64,000 nucleotides of DNA from Sinorhizobium medicae. GTDB taxonomy: Bacteria; Pseudomonadota; Alphaproteobacteria; Rhizobiales; Rhizobiaceae. Made by a program: the position numbers and the translations under genes. A model generated the notes under the pieces. The model did not search any database. It was given only the letters and a program-made list of their open reading frames with translations, and was not told the DNA's origin. Of the stretch, positions 7,861 through 18,082 are shown piece by piece (position 1 is the stretch's first letter; each line of letters begins with the position of its first letter). The stretch is taken from contig NZ_VITA01000015.1 of the NCBI RefSeq assembly GCF_007827695.1, positions 90,517 through 154,516 of the forward strand, read 5' to 3'.

Positions 7861-9000
7861 ATGCCCAAAGAACAGGTTTTGACCAACGCCCGCATCGTCT
7901 TGGAGGATCGGATTGTCGATGGCTCGGTGCTGATCCGCGACGGCAAGATCGCCGACATTTCCGAAGGAGCCAGTGCTGCGGGCGAAGATTTCGAGGGCGA
8001 CTACCTGCTGCCCGGCCTCGTCGAGCTGCACACCGACCATCTCGAGGCGCATTATTCTCCGCGTCCCGGCGTGCGCTGGCTGAAGATCGCGGCGATCCAG
8101 GCCCATGATGCCCAGGTCGTCACCTCGGGGATCACCACCGTCTTCGATTGCCTGCGCCTGGGCTCGGACGAGGATAGCGGCTTCCCGAAGGGCGAGATGC
8201 GCAGCATGGCCGATGCGCTCGCCCAGGCCAAGCAAGAGGGCCGACTGAGGGCCGATCACCTCATTCACCTGCGCTGCGAAGTGTCGACCGCCGACGTGCT
8301 GGAGCATTACGAGGACTTCCGGAGCGATCCGCAGGTCCGCCTCGTTTCGCTGATGGATCACGCACCCGGTCAACGTCAGTTCCAGACGATGGACCAATAT
8401 ACGCTCTACTACAAAACCAAGCGCGGTCTCACCGATGATGCCTTCGCTTCGTTCATCGAGCGCCAGCAGGCATTGTCGGCGCGCTATGCGACACCGCACC
8501 GAACCGCCCTTGCGAAAGCTTGCGCCGAACGCGGCATCACGATTGCCAGCCACGACGACGCCACGATCGAGCATGTCGACGAGTCGATCGGCTATGGTAT
8601 TCGCCTTGCGGAGTTTCCGACGAGCTTCGAGGCGGCGGAAGCTTCCCATCGGGCAGGTCTCAGCGTGCTGATGGGCGCACCCAATATCGTGCGCGGCAAA
8701 TCGCATTCCGGCAACATCGCCGCGCGTGATCTCGCCGAGCGCGGCGTCCTCGACGTACTGTCTTCGGATTACGTGCCGTTCAGCCTCATTCATGCGCCTT
8801 TCATACTCGCGGATGAGGTCGAATCGATCGGCCTGCCCGAAGCCATCGCAATGGTGACGGCCACTCCGGCGCGCACGGTCGGTCTCGATGACCGCGGCCG
8901 GATCGCCGTTGGCCTCCGTGCCGATCTCGCACGCGTCCGCAGGCCGGAGGGCATACCGGTCGTCCGCTCCGTCTGGCGCGAAGGTCGGCGTGTCGCATGA
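7861..9000 (+). CDS. phnM: Alpha-D-ribose 1-methylphosphonate 5-triphosphate diphosphatase PhnM
   Basis: This 379-residue amidohydrolase-fold enzyme cleaves pyrophosphate from ribose-1-phosphonate 5-triphosphate in the C-P lyase pathway. The PhnM text LPGLVELHTDHLEAHYSPRP contains the metal-binding His-x-Asp-His segment. Further metal-site elements are LMDHAPGQRQF, ASHDDATIEHV and DVLSSDYVPFSL. The length is normal for the family. Its stop overlaps the phnN start by ATGA. The C-P lyase core phnGHIJKL is not adjacent, so the product must work with enzymes encoded elsewhere in the genome. Confidence 0.94.
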   Translation: MPKEQVLTNARIVLEDRIVDGSVLIRDGKIADISEGASAAGEDFEGDYLLPGLVELHTDHLEAHYSPRPGVRWLKIAAIQAHDAQVVTSGITTVFDCLRLGSDEDSGFPKGEMRSMADALAQAKQEGRLRADHLIHLRCEVSTADVLEHYEDFRSDPQVRLVSLMDHAPGQRQFQTMDQYTLYYKTKRGLTDDAFASFIERQQALSARYATPHRTALAKACAERGITIASHDDATIEHVDESIGYGIRLAEFPTSFEAAEASHRAGLSVLMGAPNIVRGKSHSGNIAARDLAERGVLDVLSSDYVPFSLIHAPFILADEVESIGLPEAIAMVTATPARTVGLDDRGRIAVGLRADLARVRRPEGIPVVRSVWREGRRVA

Positions 9001-9584
9001 CCGCCGCCGAGCAAGGAACCGGAACCCTCATCGTCGTCGTCGGACCGAGCGGCGCCGGCAAGGACAGCGTCATGGGGTTTGCCGCCCGCCATTTCGCGAA
9101 GCGCCCCGATATTCTGTTCGTCCGGCGGGTGATCACACGGCCTTCCGATGCGGGCAGCGAGGTGCACGAGAGCGTCTCCGACGCGGAATTCGAGGAAATG
9201 CGACGCAGCGGCATTTTCGCCGTTTTCTGGCGCGCGCATGGATTGAGCTACGGCATCCCGGCCGAAATCTCCGAGAAAGTGGCAGCCGGCATGACGGCGA
9301 TCGTGAACGGCAGCCGCGCCGCCCTCCCCGCCATTCGTCAGGCGTTCGGCAAAATTGCTGTCGTGGTGATCACAGCCGACCTGCCGGTGCTGGCGAGGCG
9401 GTTGGCGGAGCGCGGCCGGGAGAGCGAAGAAGATGTCCTGCGTCGTCTGACGCGGCAGGCACCGGACCTGATCGCCGAGCCGGACGTCACGGTGATCGAC
9501 AATAGCGACAGGCTCGAAATCGCCGGCCGGCAATTCGTCGCGCTGGTGGAGCGGCACTCGGCCAGGAGCCATCATCCCGCTTGA
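8997..9584 (+). CDS. phnN: Ribose 1,5-bisphosphokinase PhnN
   Basis: This 195-residue kinase of the guanylate-kinase-like fold phosphorylates ribose 1,5-bisphosphate to PRPP, the last step that returns C-P lyase ribose to nucleotide metabolism. The P-loop is VVVGPSGAGKDSVM near residues 14-27. The family texts RRVITRPSDAGSEVHESV and FWRAHGLSYGIP follow. The ATGA overlap with phnM indicates translational coupling. It is the last gene of the operon; the convergent ArsR gene ends 45 bases downstream. Confidence 0.92.
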   Translation: MTAAEQGTGTLIVVVGPSGAGKDSVMGFAARHFAKRPDILFVRRVITRPSDAGSEVHESVSDAEFEEMRRSGIFAVFWRAHGLSYGIPAEISEKVAAGMTAIVNGSRAALPAIRQAFGKIAVVVITADLPVLARRLAERGRESEEDVLRRLTRQAPDLIAEPDVTVIDNSDRLEIAGRQFVALVERHSARSHHPA

Positions 9585-9629
9585 GCCGCAGCGGCATATC
9601 CGCAAACGACAATAAAAGACCGGAAATCG

Positions 9630-10001
9630 TCATCCCGGCTCGCCTTTCGCCAAAGCGTCCTTCTCTGCGTCCTCGATCATCTTGACCATGGGCAGGTCCA
9701 TCGCGGCGGCGATGATGGGATCGAGGAGACCGGGAAAGCGAATGTCGAGATCGTCCCGCCGCAAGGTGATCAACCGGCTCGTGCCGGACACCTCGGTGCG
9801 CGTGATGCCAGCCTCGCGCAGTTTGGCGAGATGATAGCTGATATTGGTCTTGGAACCGAAAGTCGTGAAGTTCAGACACATGGTCGGCCGTCCATCTCGA
9901 CTGGCGAGATAGCCCACGATCGCCAGCCGCGTCGGGTCGCCGAGGGCCGCGAGTACATTGGACAGAGCGATCTGGTCTGGTGTCGGATGTGGTAGAGTCA
10001 T
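9630..10001 (-). CDS. ArsR family transcriptional regulator
   Basis: This 123-residue winged helix-turn-helix protein has the ArsR text LAALGDPTRLAIVGYLA near residues 18-34, a recognition helix region TNISYHLAKLREAGI, and a beta wing SGTSRLITLRRDDL. No ArsR metal-binding CxC is present; a single Cys (MCLNF) precedes the recognition helix, so sensing of a metal is not supported. It is divergent from the MFS transporter gene 88 bases away, and the gap contains GTTCAA repeats. A repressor of that transporter and of itself is the simplest model. Confidence 0.88.
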   Translation of the reverse strand: MTLPHPTPDQIALSNVLAALGDPTRLAIVGYLASRDGRPTMCLNFTTFGSKTNISYHLAKLREAGITRTEVSGTSRLITLRRDDLDIRFPGLLDPIIAAAMDLPMVKMIEDAEKDALAKGEPG

Positions 10002-10049
10002 TTGGCTCGAAGATTGCTGTCACTCCATATTGACATGACCAGCCACTAA

Positions 10050-10075
10050 GTTCAATAGTTCAACATCTTTTGAAC
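10050..10075. promoter_or_regulatory. Candidate ArsR operator with GTTCAA repeats
   Basis: GTTCAA occurs at 10050-10055 and 10058-10063, and the inverted copy TTGAAC at 10070-10075, six bases after the second. A TTGACA at 10030-10035 could be the -35 element of the MFS gene, with AATAGT (10054-10059) a weak -10, so the repeats would cover the promoter. Confidence 0.5.
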
Positions 10076-10089
10076 AAGAAGGCTTCCCC

Positions 10090-11274
10090 ATGGACAAGCG
10101 CCTCATCTGGCTCGCCGTTGGCTCCTTCACCATGAGTACGGTCGGCTTCGTATTCTCGAGCCTTCTGCCCTCGATCGCCGCCGACACACACACGACCATT
10201 CCTCGTGCGGGGCACCTGATCACCCTGTTCGCGCTCTCCTATGCCATCGGCGCGCCGCTGCTATCGGCGTTGGCCGGCGCGGCGGACAGGCGTCGATTGC
10301 TGGTGGCTGCGATGCTTACCTTCGTCGTCGGCAACTGCATCGCGGCAACGAGCGTCTCCTTCGCGACGCTGCTGTTCGCACAGATCGTGATGGGAATGGC
10401 GAGCGGCCTCTTTGCGGCCACAGCGCAAGCGACGGCGGTTTCGCTGGCCGGAGCGGAGCACCGCGCGCTGGCGATTTCAATCGTGGTGGGCGGCACCACG
10501 TTCGCGGTGGCGCTGGGCGCGCCTCTGGGCGCGCTGATCGCCGCCTTCTGGGGATGGCGCGGCACGTTCGGGGCGATTGCTCTGCTTGGGCTCTCCTGCG
10601 CCGCCGTGCTCTGGCTGCGCCTGCCGCGGGGCCTCAGCGGAACGAAGCTGACAATGTCCGAGCGCTTCGGCGCCATCGGCCGTCCGGGAGTCGCTTCGTC
10701 GCTATCGGTGACATTTCTCTACCTCACCGGCGGCTTCATGATCATCTCCTATCTTGCACCGCTGGCGATCGATGGGGCTGGGCTTTCGCAACTGGCGCTA
10801 CCTGGCCTGCTGCTTGCCTTCGGTGTTGGCGCGGTGATCGGCAATCTCTCCAGCGGCTATCTGGCCGACCGGCTCGGCGCCACGCGCGTGGTGACAGCTT
10901 CGCTGATCTCGGCGCTGGTGGTCTCGTTGATGATCGCCACCGGCCTGCACCTTCTCACGCGTGATCTCGCCGGCTTGCTGCTGATCGGCATCATGGTGCC
11001 ATGGGGCATTGTAGGTTGGGCCTTTCCGCCGGCCCAGGCGAGCCGTATCGTCGGCTTCGCACCCGAGGTCGCGCATCTGACCCTGTCGCTCAACGCCTCG
11101 GCGATCTATCTCGGCATCGCGACCGGCACGGCGATCGGCGGACGCGTGCTCGAGAATACGGCTGCAGCCGATCTCGGCTTCTTCGCCGCGCTGTTTCCGG
11201 TGGCTTCGCTTGCGGTCCTTTATGCAGGGCTGCGCTCCCACCGGCGGCGCTTGGCCACCGTCGCGGCGGAATAG
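10090..11274 (+). CDS. MFS transporter (drug/sugar efflux type)
   Basis: This 394-residue membrane protein has about 12 predicted transmembrane segments and the layout of the DHA1-like/arabinose-efflux branch of the major facilitator superfamily. Near residues 55-80 is LFALSYAIGAPLLSALAGAA and then DRRRLL, corresponding to the loop 2-3 region. The motif C-like GAPLGALIAAFWGWR lies near residue 150, which argues for proton-driven export. The ATG at 10090 follows AAGAAGG. It is divergent from an ArsR regulator and ends before a clear terminator. The substrate is unknown. Confidence 0.85.
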   Translation: MDKRLIWLAVGSFTMSTVGFVFSSLLPSIAADTHTTIPRAGHLITLFALSYAIGAPLLSALAGAADRRRLLVAAMLTFVVGNCIAATSVSFATLLFAQIVMGMASGLFAATAQATAVSLAGAEHRALAISIVVGGTTFAVALGAPLGALIAAFWGWRGTFGAIALLGLSCAAVLWLRLPRGLSGTKLTMSERFGAIGRPGVASSLSVTFLYLTGGFMIISYLAPLAIDGAGLSQLALPGLLLAFGVGAVIGNLSSGYLADRLGATRVVTASLISALVVSLMIATGLHLLTRDLAGLLLIGIMVPWGIVGWAFPPAQASRIVGFAPEVAHLTLSLNASAIYLGIATGTAIGGRVLENTAAADLGFFAALFPVASLAVLYAGLRSHRRRLATVAAE

Positions 11275-11356
11275 ACCGACATCGTCCGCAGCCCGCGGCG
11301 GGACGGCGTCCGCTTCGGATAACCGGCCTAAGGCCCAAACCAACGGTCCTCTCGAC

Positions 11357-11386
11357 AAGCCCCGGACGGGAGTTCGGGGCTTCTTT
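11357..11386 (+). terminator. Rho-independent terminator after the MFS gene
   Basis: An 8-bp stem AAGCCCCG (11357-11364) with CGGGGCTT (11375-11382) and a 10-base loop is followed by CTTT. It separates the MFS gene from the hut promoter. Confidence 0.7.
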
Positions 11387-11440
11387 GTGCTTCTGGCCCG
11401 CGGCTCAAACCGCGTTATCTGACGGATTCATATTTCCCAC

Positions 11441-11469
11441 TTGTCATGCTCCGCTTTATGTATATACAT
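11441..11469 (+). promoter_or_regulatory. hut promoter with HutC-type operator
   Basis: TTGTCA (11441-11446) and TATACA (11463-11468) are 16 bases apart and form a likely sigma-70 promoter. The -10 lies inside a 12-bp palindrome ATGTATATACAT (11458-11469), which fits the TGTA-N2-TACA core known for HutC, the urocanate-sensing GntR-family repressor. A repressor bound here would block transcription. It is 26 bases before the hutI start. Confidence 0.65.
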
Positions 11470-11494
11470 TATCAGGAAAGAAGGGTGGAGCCTT

Positions 11495-12742
11495 ATGGAC
11501 GGAAACGAAAACCCAGGCCCTGTCAGAACCAGCCTCTGGCGTAACGCACGCCTTGCGACGCTTCGCGAAGATCTGGGCACCCTCGGAGTCGTCGAGAGCG
11601 GGGTCGTCGCCGCTCGCGGCGAGCGGATCGTTTATGCCGGCCCCGAGGCCGGTCTCACCTCGGAGCTTGCGCGCGCAGACCAGATCTTCGATTGCGAAGG
11701 CCGCTGGGTAACCCCCGCGTTGATCGACTGCCACACACATATCGTTCATGGCGGCAACCGGGCCCGGGAATTCCAGCTCCGCCTCGAAGGCGCGACCTAT
11801 GAGGCGATCGCCCGCGCCGGAGGCGGCATCGCTTCGACCGTCGAGGCGACCAACGCCCTTTCCGTCGACGAACTTGTGGCGGCCGCACTGCCACGGCTCG
11901 ACGCCCTGCTCGCGGAGGGCGTTTCGACCGTCGAGGTAAAGTCGGGCTATGGTCTCAACGTCGAGACCGAGCTAAAGATGCTGCGCGCCGCCCGCCGGTT
12001 GGAGACCCTGCGCCCGGTGCGCATCGTCACCAGCTATCTCGCAGCCCATGCGACCCCGCCGGGATATCAGGGTCGAAACGGCGACTACATCGCCGAGGTC
12101 GTCCTGCCGGGCCTCGCAGCAGCGCATGCGGAAGGGCTTGTGGATGCCGTCGACGGATTCTGCGAAGGCATAGCCTTTTCGCCGGCGGAGATCGCCTTGG
12201 TCTTCGACAAGGCGAAGTCGCTCGGCCTTCCCGTGAAGCTTCACGCCGAACAGCTTTCCGATCTCGGCGGCGCAAAGCTCGCTGCTTCCTACGGCGCTCT
12301 TTCCGCCGACCACCTCGAATATCTCGACGCTGCGGGCGCCGCCGCCATGGCAAAGGCCCGCACGGTCGCCGTCCTTCTGCCCGGCGCTTTCTACACCCTC
12401 CGGGAAAAGCAGCTTCCACCCGTCGAAGCACTCCGCGCGGCGGGGACGCGCATGGCTATCGCCACCGATTGCAATCCCGGAACCTCGCCGCTCACCTCGC
12501 TGCTGCTCACAATGAACATGTCCGCGACGCTCTTCCGCCTGACGTTGGAGGAATGTCTCGCCGGAGTTACTCGCGAGGCCGCCCGTGCACTCGGGGTGCT
12601 CGACGAGACCGGTACGATCGAAGCCGGCAAGTCCGCGGACCTTGCGATCTGGAACATCGATCAACCGGCGGAGCTGATCTACCGCGTCGGCTTCAATCCC
12701 CTGTGCGAGCGTGTTTTCAAGGGCGAAAGGGTTTCCCGATGA
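11495..12742 (+). CDS. hutI: Imidazolonepropionase HutI
   Basis: This 415-residue amidohydrolase opens 4-imidazolone-5-propionate to N-formimino-L-glutamate, the third step of histidine degradation. Metal ligands are visible in [18 protein letters not shown] near residue 80, in KLHAEQLSD and in [11 protein letters not shown]. The start is the ATG at 11495 with GGTGGAG upstream. In-frame alternatives further upstream would overlap the operator palindrome. Its stop overlaps the hutH start (ATGA), so the two are translationally coupled. It is the first gene of hutI-hutH-hutG-hutU. Confidence 0.95.
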   Translation: MDGNENPGPVRTSLWRNARLATLREDLGTLGVVESGVVAARGERIVYAGPEAGLTSELARADQIFDCEGRWVTPALIDCHTHIVHGGNRAREFQLRLEGATYEAIARAGGGIASTVEATNALSVDELVAAALPRLDALLAEGVSTVEVKSGYGLNVETELKMLRAARRLETLRPVRIVTSYLAAHATPPGYQGRNGDYIAEVVLPGLAAAHAEGLVDAVDGFCEGIAFSPAEIALVFDKAKSLGLPVKLHAEQLSDLGGAKLAASYGALSADHLEYLDAAGAAAMAKARTVAVLLPGAFYTLREKQLPPVEALRAAGTRMAIATDCNPGTSPLTSLLLTMNMSATLFRLTLEECLAGVTREAARALGVLDETGTIEAGKSADLAIWNIDQPAELIYRVGFNPLCERVFKGERVSR

Positions 12743-14274
12743 CCATCATTCTCAGGCCCGGCTCGGTTCCGCTCAGCGATCTGGAAACGATATACTGGAC
12801 TGGCGCGCCGGCGCGCCTCGACCCTGCCTTCGATGCTGGTGTGGCCAAGGCTGCAGCGCGGATTGCCGAGATCGTCGCGGGCAATGCGCCCGTCTACGGC
12901 ATCAATACAGGTTTCGGCAAACTGGCTTCGATCAAGATCGACAGCGCCGACGTGGAAACGTTGCAGCGCAATCTGATCCTCTCCCATTGCTGCGGCGTCG
13001 GCCAGCCGCTCACGGAAAACATCGTGCGGCTGATCATGGCACTGAAGCTGATCTCTCTCGGCCGCGGCGCCTCCGGTGTGCGGCTCGAACTCGTCCGGCT
13101 CCTCGAAGCGATGCTGGACAAGGGCGTGATCCCGCTCATCCCGGAGAAAGGCTCCGTAGGCGCGTCCGGAGACCTCGCGCCGCTTGCGCACATGGCCGCG
13201 GTGATGATGGGCCACGGCGAGGCCTTCTATGCCGGCGAACGCATGGCGGGTGCAGCGGCGCTGCGGGCTGCGGGGCTTTCTCCCGTCACGCTTGCCGCCA
13301 AAGAGGGCCTCGCCTTGATCAACGGCACCCAGGTCTCGACGGCTCTCGCCCTTGCCGGGCTCTTCCGCGCCCACCGCGCCGGCCAGGCGGCACTTATCAC
13401 CGGCGCCCTTTCGACCGACGCGGCCATGGGCTCTTCCGCCCCCTTCCATCCGGATATTCATACGCTTCGCGGCCATAAAGGCCAGATCGACACGGCCGCC
13501 GCCTTACGGCACCTGCTGACTGGCTCCCCGATTCGCCAAAGCCATATCGAGGGCGACGAGCGCGTGCAGGATCCCTATTGCATCCGCTGCCAGCCACAGG
13601 TCGACGGCGCCTGCCTCGACCTCCTGCGTTCCGTCGCAGCCACCTTGACGATCGAAGCCAACGCCGTCACCGACAATCCGCTGGTGCTTTCGGACAATTC
13701 CGTCGTCTCGGGCGGCAATTTCCATGCCGAACCGGTCGCCTTTGCCGCCGACCAGATCGCGCTTGCGGTGTGCGAAATCGGCGCCATTGCCCAGCGCCGC
13801 ATCGCCCTTCTGGTCGACCCCGCGCTCAGCTACGGCCTGCCGGCTTTCCTCGCCAAGAAACCGGGTCTCAATTCCGGACTGATGATTGCGGAGGTCACGT
13901 CGGCGGCGTTGATGTCGGAAAACAAGCAGCTCTCCCATCCAGCCTCCGTCGACTCGACGCCCACGTCTGCAAATCAGGAAGACCACGTGTCCATGGCCTG
14001 CCACGGTGCGCGCCGACTTCTGCAGATGACGGACAACCTCTTTGCGATCGTCGGCATCGAGGCGCTCGCTGCGGTGCAGGGTATCGAGTTCCGCGCGCCG
14101 CTCACCACCAGCCCGGAACTTCAGAAGGCCGCCGCTGCCGTGCGCAGCATCTCGCCCAGCATCGAGGAAGATCGCTACATGGCCGACGACCTGAAGGCCG
14201 CGGCCTATCTCGTGGCGTCGGGTCAGCTCGCCGCCGCCGTCTCCGCCGGCATTCTTCCCAAACTGGAGAACTGA
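12739..14274 (+). CDS. hutH: Histidine ammonia-lyase HutH
   Basis: This 511-residue enzyme removes ammonia from L-histidine to give urocanate, the first step of the pathway. The Ala142-Ser143-Gly144 triad that cyclises to the MIO cofactor lies in [16 protein letters not shown] at the same numbering as the well-studied Pseudomonas enzyme. The tyrosine near residue 53 ([10 protein letters not shown]) and the segment [13 protein letters not shown] are also conserved. I chose the ATG at 12739 because it overlaps the hutI stop and gives the normal family length; the frame stays open upstream inside hutI. Confidence 0.97.
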   Translation: MTIILRPGSVPLSDLETIYWTGAPARLDPAFDAGVAKAAARIAEIVAGNAPVYGINTGFGKLASIKIDSADVETLQRNLILSHCCGVGQPLTENIVRLIMALKLISLGRGASGVRLELVRLLEAMLDKGVIPLIPEKGSVGASGDLAPLAHMAAVMMGHGEAFYAGERMAGAAALRAAGLSPVTLAAKEGLALINGTQVSTALALAGLFRAHRAGQAALITGALSTDAAMGSSAPFHPDIHTLRGHKGQIDTAAALRHLLTGSPIRQSHIEGDERVQDPYCIRCQPQVDGACLDLLRSVAATLTIEANAVTDNPLVLSDNSVVSGGNFHAEPVAFAADQIALAVCEIGAIAQRRIALLVDPALSYGLPAFLAKKPGLNSGLMIAEVTSAALMSENKQLSHPASVDSTPTSANQEDHVSMACHGARRLLQMTDNLFAIVGIEALAAVQGIEFRAPLTTSPELQKAAAAVRSISPSIEEDRYMADDLKAAAYLVASGQLAAAVSAGILPKLEN

Positions 14275-14275
14275 C

Positions 14276-15091
14276 ATGGCCGTCTTCGAAGTCCGGCGAG
14301 GCAATTCGCCCGTCATCCTCGGCTTTCCGCATACGGGGACGGACCTACCCTCGTCGATCTGGGAACGGCTCAACGACAATGGCCGCATTCTCGCAGACAC
14401 CGACTGGCACATCCACGAACTCTACGAAGGTCTGCTCCCGGATGCGACGACTGTCCGCGCGACCTTTCACCGCTATGTCATAGACGCCAATCGCGACCCT
14501 AATGGCGTCAGCCTCTATCCCGGCCAGAACACGACGGGGCTCGTGCCCGAAAGCGACTTCGACGGTCAGCCCATCTGGAAAGAAGGCCAAGGACCGGCGG
14601 AGGCCGACATCGCAGAGCGCCTGCGCGATTTTCACGCGCCCTACCATGCGGCGCTTGCAGCGGAGATTGCCCGTGTCAGGGCGATCCACGGCATTGCCGT
14701 GCTCTATGATTGCCATTCGATCCGCTCACATATTCCCTTCCTTTTTGAAGGCACGCTGCCGGACTTCAACATCGGCACCGACAGGGGCAAAACCTGCGCT
14801 TTGGAAATCGAGCGATCGGTCGAGGAAATCGCCTCTGAAACAGAAGGTTACAGCCATACTCTAAATGGTCGCTTCAAGGGCGGCTGGACGACCCGCCATT
14901 ATGGCCGCCCGGAACAGGGTGTGCACGCGATCCAGATGGAACTGGCGCAATCGACGCATCTGGCGACGGAAGCGCCGCCCTTCGCCCTGGATGCGGCGAA
15001 AGCCGAAAGGCTCCGCCGGCCTCTGGCGGCAATTCTGGAACGCATCGGGAAAATAGCAAACGAACTCAAAAGGACAGGGAGCGAGGCATGA
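14276..15091 (+). CDS. hutG: N-formylglutamate deformylase HutG
   Basis: This 271-residue protein of the N-formylglutamate amidohydrolase family hydrolyses N-formylglutamate to glutamate and formate. It shows [13 protein letters not shown] near the start, then [14 protein letters not shown] near residue 145 and GGWTTRHYG near residue 205, which carry the likely zinc ligands. It begins one base after hutH and overlaps hutU by ATGA. This HutG type belongs to the five-step route, which needs a formiminoglutamate deiminase (HutF). None is present in the window. Confidence 0.93.
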   Translation: MAVFEVRRGNSPVILGFPHTGTDLPSSIWERLNDNGRILADTDWHIHELYEGLLPDATTVRATFHRYVIDANRDPNGVSLYPGQNTTGLVPESDFDGQPIWKEGQGPAEADIAERLRDFHAPYHAALAAEIARVRAIHGIAVLYDCHSIRSHIPFLFEGTLPDFNIGTDRGKTCALEIERSVEEIASETEGYSHTLNGRFKGGWTTRHYGRPEQGVHAIQMELAQSTHLATEAPPFALDAAKAERLRRPLAAILERIGKIANELKRTGSEA

Positions 15092-16767
15092 ACATGAACA
15101 ACCCGCGCCACAATATTCGCGAAGTACGCAGCCCGCGAGGCACCGAGATCAGCGCCAGGAGCTGGCTGACCGAAGCGCCGCTCAGAATGCTGATGAACAA
15201 TCTCGATCCTGATGTCGCCGAGAACCCGCATGAACTCGTCGTCTATGGCGGCATCGGCCGCGCTGCACGCACCTGGGCCGATTTCGACCGCATCGTCGCC
15301 TCGCTCAGGTATCTGAACGAAGACGAGACCCTGCTCGTCCAGTCTGGCAAGCCGGTCGGAGTCTTCCGCACGCACCGGGATGCGCCGCGGGTGTTGATCG
15401 CCAACTCCAATCTCGTGCCGCACTGGGCGAACTGGGATCATTTCAATGAGCTGGATAAGAAGGGTCTCGCCATGTATGGCCAGATGACCGCCGGCTCGTG
15501 GATCTATATCGGCACTCAAGGGATCGTGCAGGGCACGTATGAGACCTTCGTCGAGGCGGGCCGCCAGCACTATGGCGGCAGCCTGAAAGGCAAGTGGATC
15601 CTGACGGGCGGCCTCGGCGGTATGGGCGGAGCACAGCCCCTTGCGGCGGTCATGGCCGGGGCCTGCTGCCTCGCCGTCGAATGCAACCCGGATTCGATCG
15701 ATTTCCGCCTCCGTACCCGCTACCTCGACGAAAAGGCCGAGACGCTGGAGGAAGCCATGGAAATGATCGAGCGCTGGACGAAAGCCGGCGAAGCCAAGTC
15801 CGTCGGTCTTCTCGGCAATGCAGCTGAAATTCTGCCCGAAATGGTCCGCCGCGGCATCCGCCCCGATATCGTCACCGACCAGACCTCCGCCCACGATCCG
15901 GTGAATGGCTACCTGCCGAAGGGCTGGACGATCGCCGAATGGAAGGCCAAGCGCGAGAGCGACCCGAAGACGGTCGAGAAGGCCGCCCGCGCGTCGATGC
16001 GCGACCATGTCGAAGCAATGCTTGCCTTCTGGGATTCCGGCATACCGACGCTCGACTACGGGAACAACATCCGCCAGGTCGCCAAGGACGAAGGTCTCGA
16101 GCGCGCCTTTGATTTCCCCGGTTTCGTGCCGGCCTATATCCGTCCGCTTTTCTGCCGGGGCATCGGTCCGTTCCGCTGGGCGGCTCTCTCGGGCGATCCG
16201 GAAGATATCTACAAGACCGACCAGAAGGTGAAGGAGCTGCTGCCGGATAACAAGCACCTGCACAACTGGCTCGACATGGCGCGCGAGCGCATCGCCTTTC
16301 AAGGCCTGCCCGCACGCATCTGCTGGGTTGGCCTTGGCGATCGCCACCGCCTCGGCCTCGCCTTCAACGAGATGGTGCGCAGCGGCGAGCTGAAGGCGCC
16401 GATCGTCATCGGGCGCGACCATCTCGACTCCGGCTCCGTCGCCTCGCCAAACCGCGAGACCGAAGCGATGAAGGACGGCTCCGATGCCGTCTCCGATTGG
16501 CCGCTCCTGAACGCTCTCCTCAACACCGCCTCCGGTGCCACCTGGGTATCACTGCACCACGGCGGCGGGGTCGGCATGGGCTTCTCGCAGCATTCCGGAA
16601 TGGTGATCTGCTGCGACGGTACGGACGATGCGGCACGCCGCGTTGAGCGGGTGCTGTGGAACGACCCGGCAACCGGCGTCATGCGCCACGCCGATGCCGG
16701 ATATGACATCGCATTGGACTGCGCCCGCGAAAAAGGCCTCCGCCTGCCGGGCATATTGGGCGAGTGA
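15088..16767 (+). CDS. hutU: Urocanate hydratase HutU (urocanase)
   Basis: This 559-residue enzyme adds water to urocanate using tightly bound NAD+ and gives imidazolonepropionate, the second step of histidine use. Characteristic segments are [12 protein letters not shown] near residue 55, the NAD-binding [14 protein letters not shown] near residue 175, YRQ-equivalent text [12 protein letters not shown], and the active-site region [19 protein letters not shown]. The ATG lies within the hutG stop region (ATGA). The length is standard. It ends the operon; the convergent MFS gene ends 70 bases further on. Confidence 0.97.
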   Translation: MNMNNPRHNIREVRSPRGTEISARSWLTEAPLRMLMNNLDPDVAENPHELVVYGGIGRAARTWADFDRIVASLRYLNEDETLLVQSGKPVGVFRTHRDAPRVLIANSNLVPHWANWDHFNELDKKGLAMYGQMTAGSWIYIGTQGIVQGTYETFVEAGRQHYGGSLKGKWILTGGLGGMGGAQPLAAVMAGACCLAVECNPDSIDFRLRTRYLDEKAETLEEAMEMIERWTKAGEAKSVGLLGNAAEILPEMVRRGIRPDIVTDQTSAHDPVNGYLPKGWTIAEWKAKRESDPKTVEKAARASMRDHVEAMLAFWDSGIPTLDYGNNIRQVAKDEGLERAFDFPGFVPAYIRPLFCRGIGPFRWAALSGDPEDIYKTDQKVKELLPDNKHLHNWLDMARERIAFQGLPARICWVGLGDRHRLGLAFNEMVRSGELKAPIVIGRDHLDSGSVASPNRETEAMKDGSDAVSDWPLLNALLNTASGATWVSLHHGGGVGMGFSQHSGMVICCDGTDDAARRVERVLWNDPATGVMRHADAGYDIALDCAREKGLRLPGILGE

Positions 16768-16795
16768 TCTGAAGCTCCAGCCGTTTCACCTTCTG

Positions 16796-16823
16796 CATCC
16801 CCATGACAACGAGCATGGGGATG
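16796..16823. terminator. Hairpin between convergent hutU and MFS genes
   Basis: A perfect 10-bp stem CATCCCCATG (16796-16805) with CATGGGGATG (16814-16823) has an 8-base loop. No T-run follows on either strand, so a terminator or mRNA-stabilising role is probable but not certain. Confidence 0.45.
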
Positions 16824-16837
16824 AGGTTGGGGCGGGT

Positions 16838-18049
16838 TCAGAGCGCAGAGGCTTTCCCTCGCCCGCCATCCAGAAAAAGAAGCAGCGAGAGACCGGCCAC
16901 GCCCGCGAGGGAGCTTAGAAGCGCTGTTCCTGAATAGTCGCTGATGCGCGTTCCGAGCGCGAACAGAGCGGCGCCGAGGCCGCCGCCGAGGAATATATTC
17001 ACCGAAATTAGCGAGCTTCCGAGCCCGGGCCGGTCTGCGATCAGTTCCTGCAGATATGTGATCGGAATGCTGATCAGCGCCGCTGCGCCGAAAGCGCTTA
17101 CGAGCGTCAGCGCATAAATGTGCCAGCGCTCGGCCGAGAGCCCCAGCAGGGCCATGTTGACCACATAGATCGCAGTTCCGAGCGCGAGTGCGTTGATATG
17201 GCTGAGGCTGTCCTGGATACGTCCCCATACCAGGATGAAAATCACCTCCAGCAGCGCAACGATGCCGACGATAATGCCGATGTCGCCCACGTCGCCGCCG
17301 ACCGCACCTGTAACGATCAGTGGCAGCACCGCCGCATTGACGTGCAGGGTCGAGGAGATCAGGGCTATGGCGAGAAGCCTTAACACAACGCGCAATGACA
17401 ATATCTCGCCGAAGGACGCGAGAAAGGAGAGGCGCTTGCCCAAAGCTTGGTCGACAGCCGCCTTGGGCGGCAGCCGCCGCAAAACAAGCACGAAGTTGGC
17501 GAGACAGCCGAGGCTTGCCAGCAGGTAGGCCGGCAGCATGCTGCCGTGTGCCGACAGAACCAATCCGACCAGTCCCGGGACCAGTACCCAGGAAAGCGAT
17601 ATGGCAGCGCGAATGGCGGAATTGACTGCAGCCGCATGCCTACCTCCCATGTCCTTCGCAGCCGTGCGGACATAGGCGAAGAGTAGAGGATTGAGCGCTC
17701 CGTAAGCCGGCAACAAAATGAGTGCTGCAAGCACGAAGCTCAATTTCGTTGGCAGCAGATAGACCGCCCCGTAGCCCGCAACGCCGCAGAGAATGACCGC
17801 CAGCATCAAAGTCCGGTAATTGCCGACGCGATCGGCTACAATGCCGATCGTCACGCTTAGCGCGACGTTGACCAGGGCCGCGGCGAAGATCAGTGCCGAA
17901 TAGAGCCCGTCACTCAAGCCCAGTTCAGTGATGCCGACGACTGACTGGTAGGGCGACGTAGAAGCGCCCGAAAAACCGAACAGGACAATGGCGAACATGC
18001 TTGTCCGGATGACCGGATTGCGCATGGCGATCAGAAGCGAGGAAGGCAT
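16838..18049 (-). CDS. MFS transporter, sugar-efflux (SetA)-like
   Basis: This 403-residue protein has about 12 membrane segments. The N-terminal half contains FGFSGASTSPYQSVV and GIVADRVGNYRTLM, the loop 2-3 motif of the major facilitator superfamily. Overall it resembles the sugar efflux/SET branch, which exports small sugars and glycosides. The chosen ATG at 18049 has a weak ribosome site; an ATG at 18025 is an alternative. It lies downstream of the M81 peptidase gene but behind a strong terminator hairpin, so it may be only partly co-expressed with that operon. Confidence 0.75.
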   Translation of the reverse strand: MPSSLLIAMRNPVIRTSMFAIVLFGFSGASTSPYQSVVGITELGLSDGLYSALIFAAALVNVALSVTIGIVADRVGNYRTLMLAVILCGVAGYGAVYLLPTKLSFVLAALILLPAYGALNPLLFAYVRTAAKDMGGRHAAAVNSAIRAAISLSWVLVPGLVGLVLSAHGSMLPAYLLASLGCLANFVLVLRRLPPKAAVDQALGKRLSFLASFGEILSLRVVLRLLAIALISSTLHVNAAVLPLIVTGAVGGDVGDIGIIVGIVALLEVIFILVWGRIQDSLSHINALALGTAIYVVNMALLGLSAERWHIYALTLVSAFGAAALISIPITYLQELIADRPGLGSSLISVNIFLGGGLGAALFALGTRISDYSGTALLSSLAGVAGLSLLLFLDGGRGKASAL

Positions 18050-18082
18050 ATAGGCGGGTCCGCACAAGGGCCAAGGTCTGCC

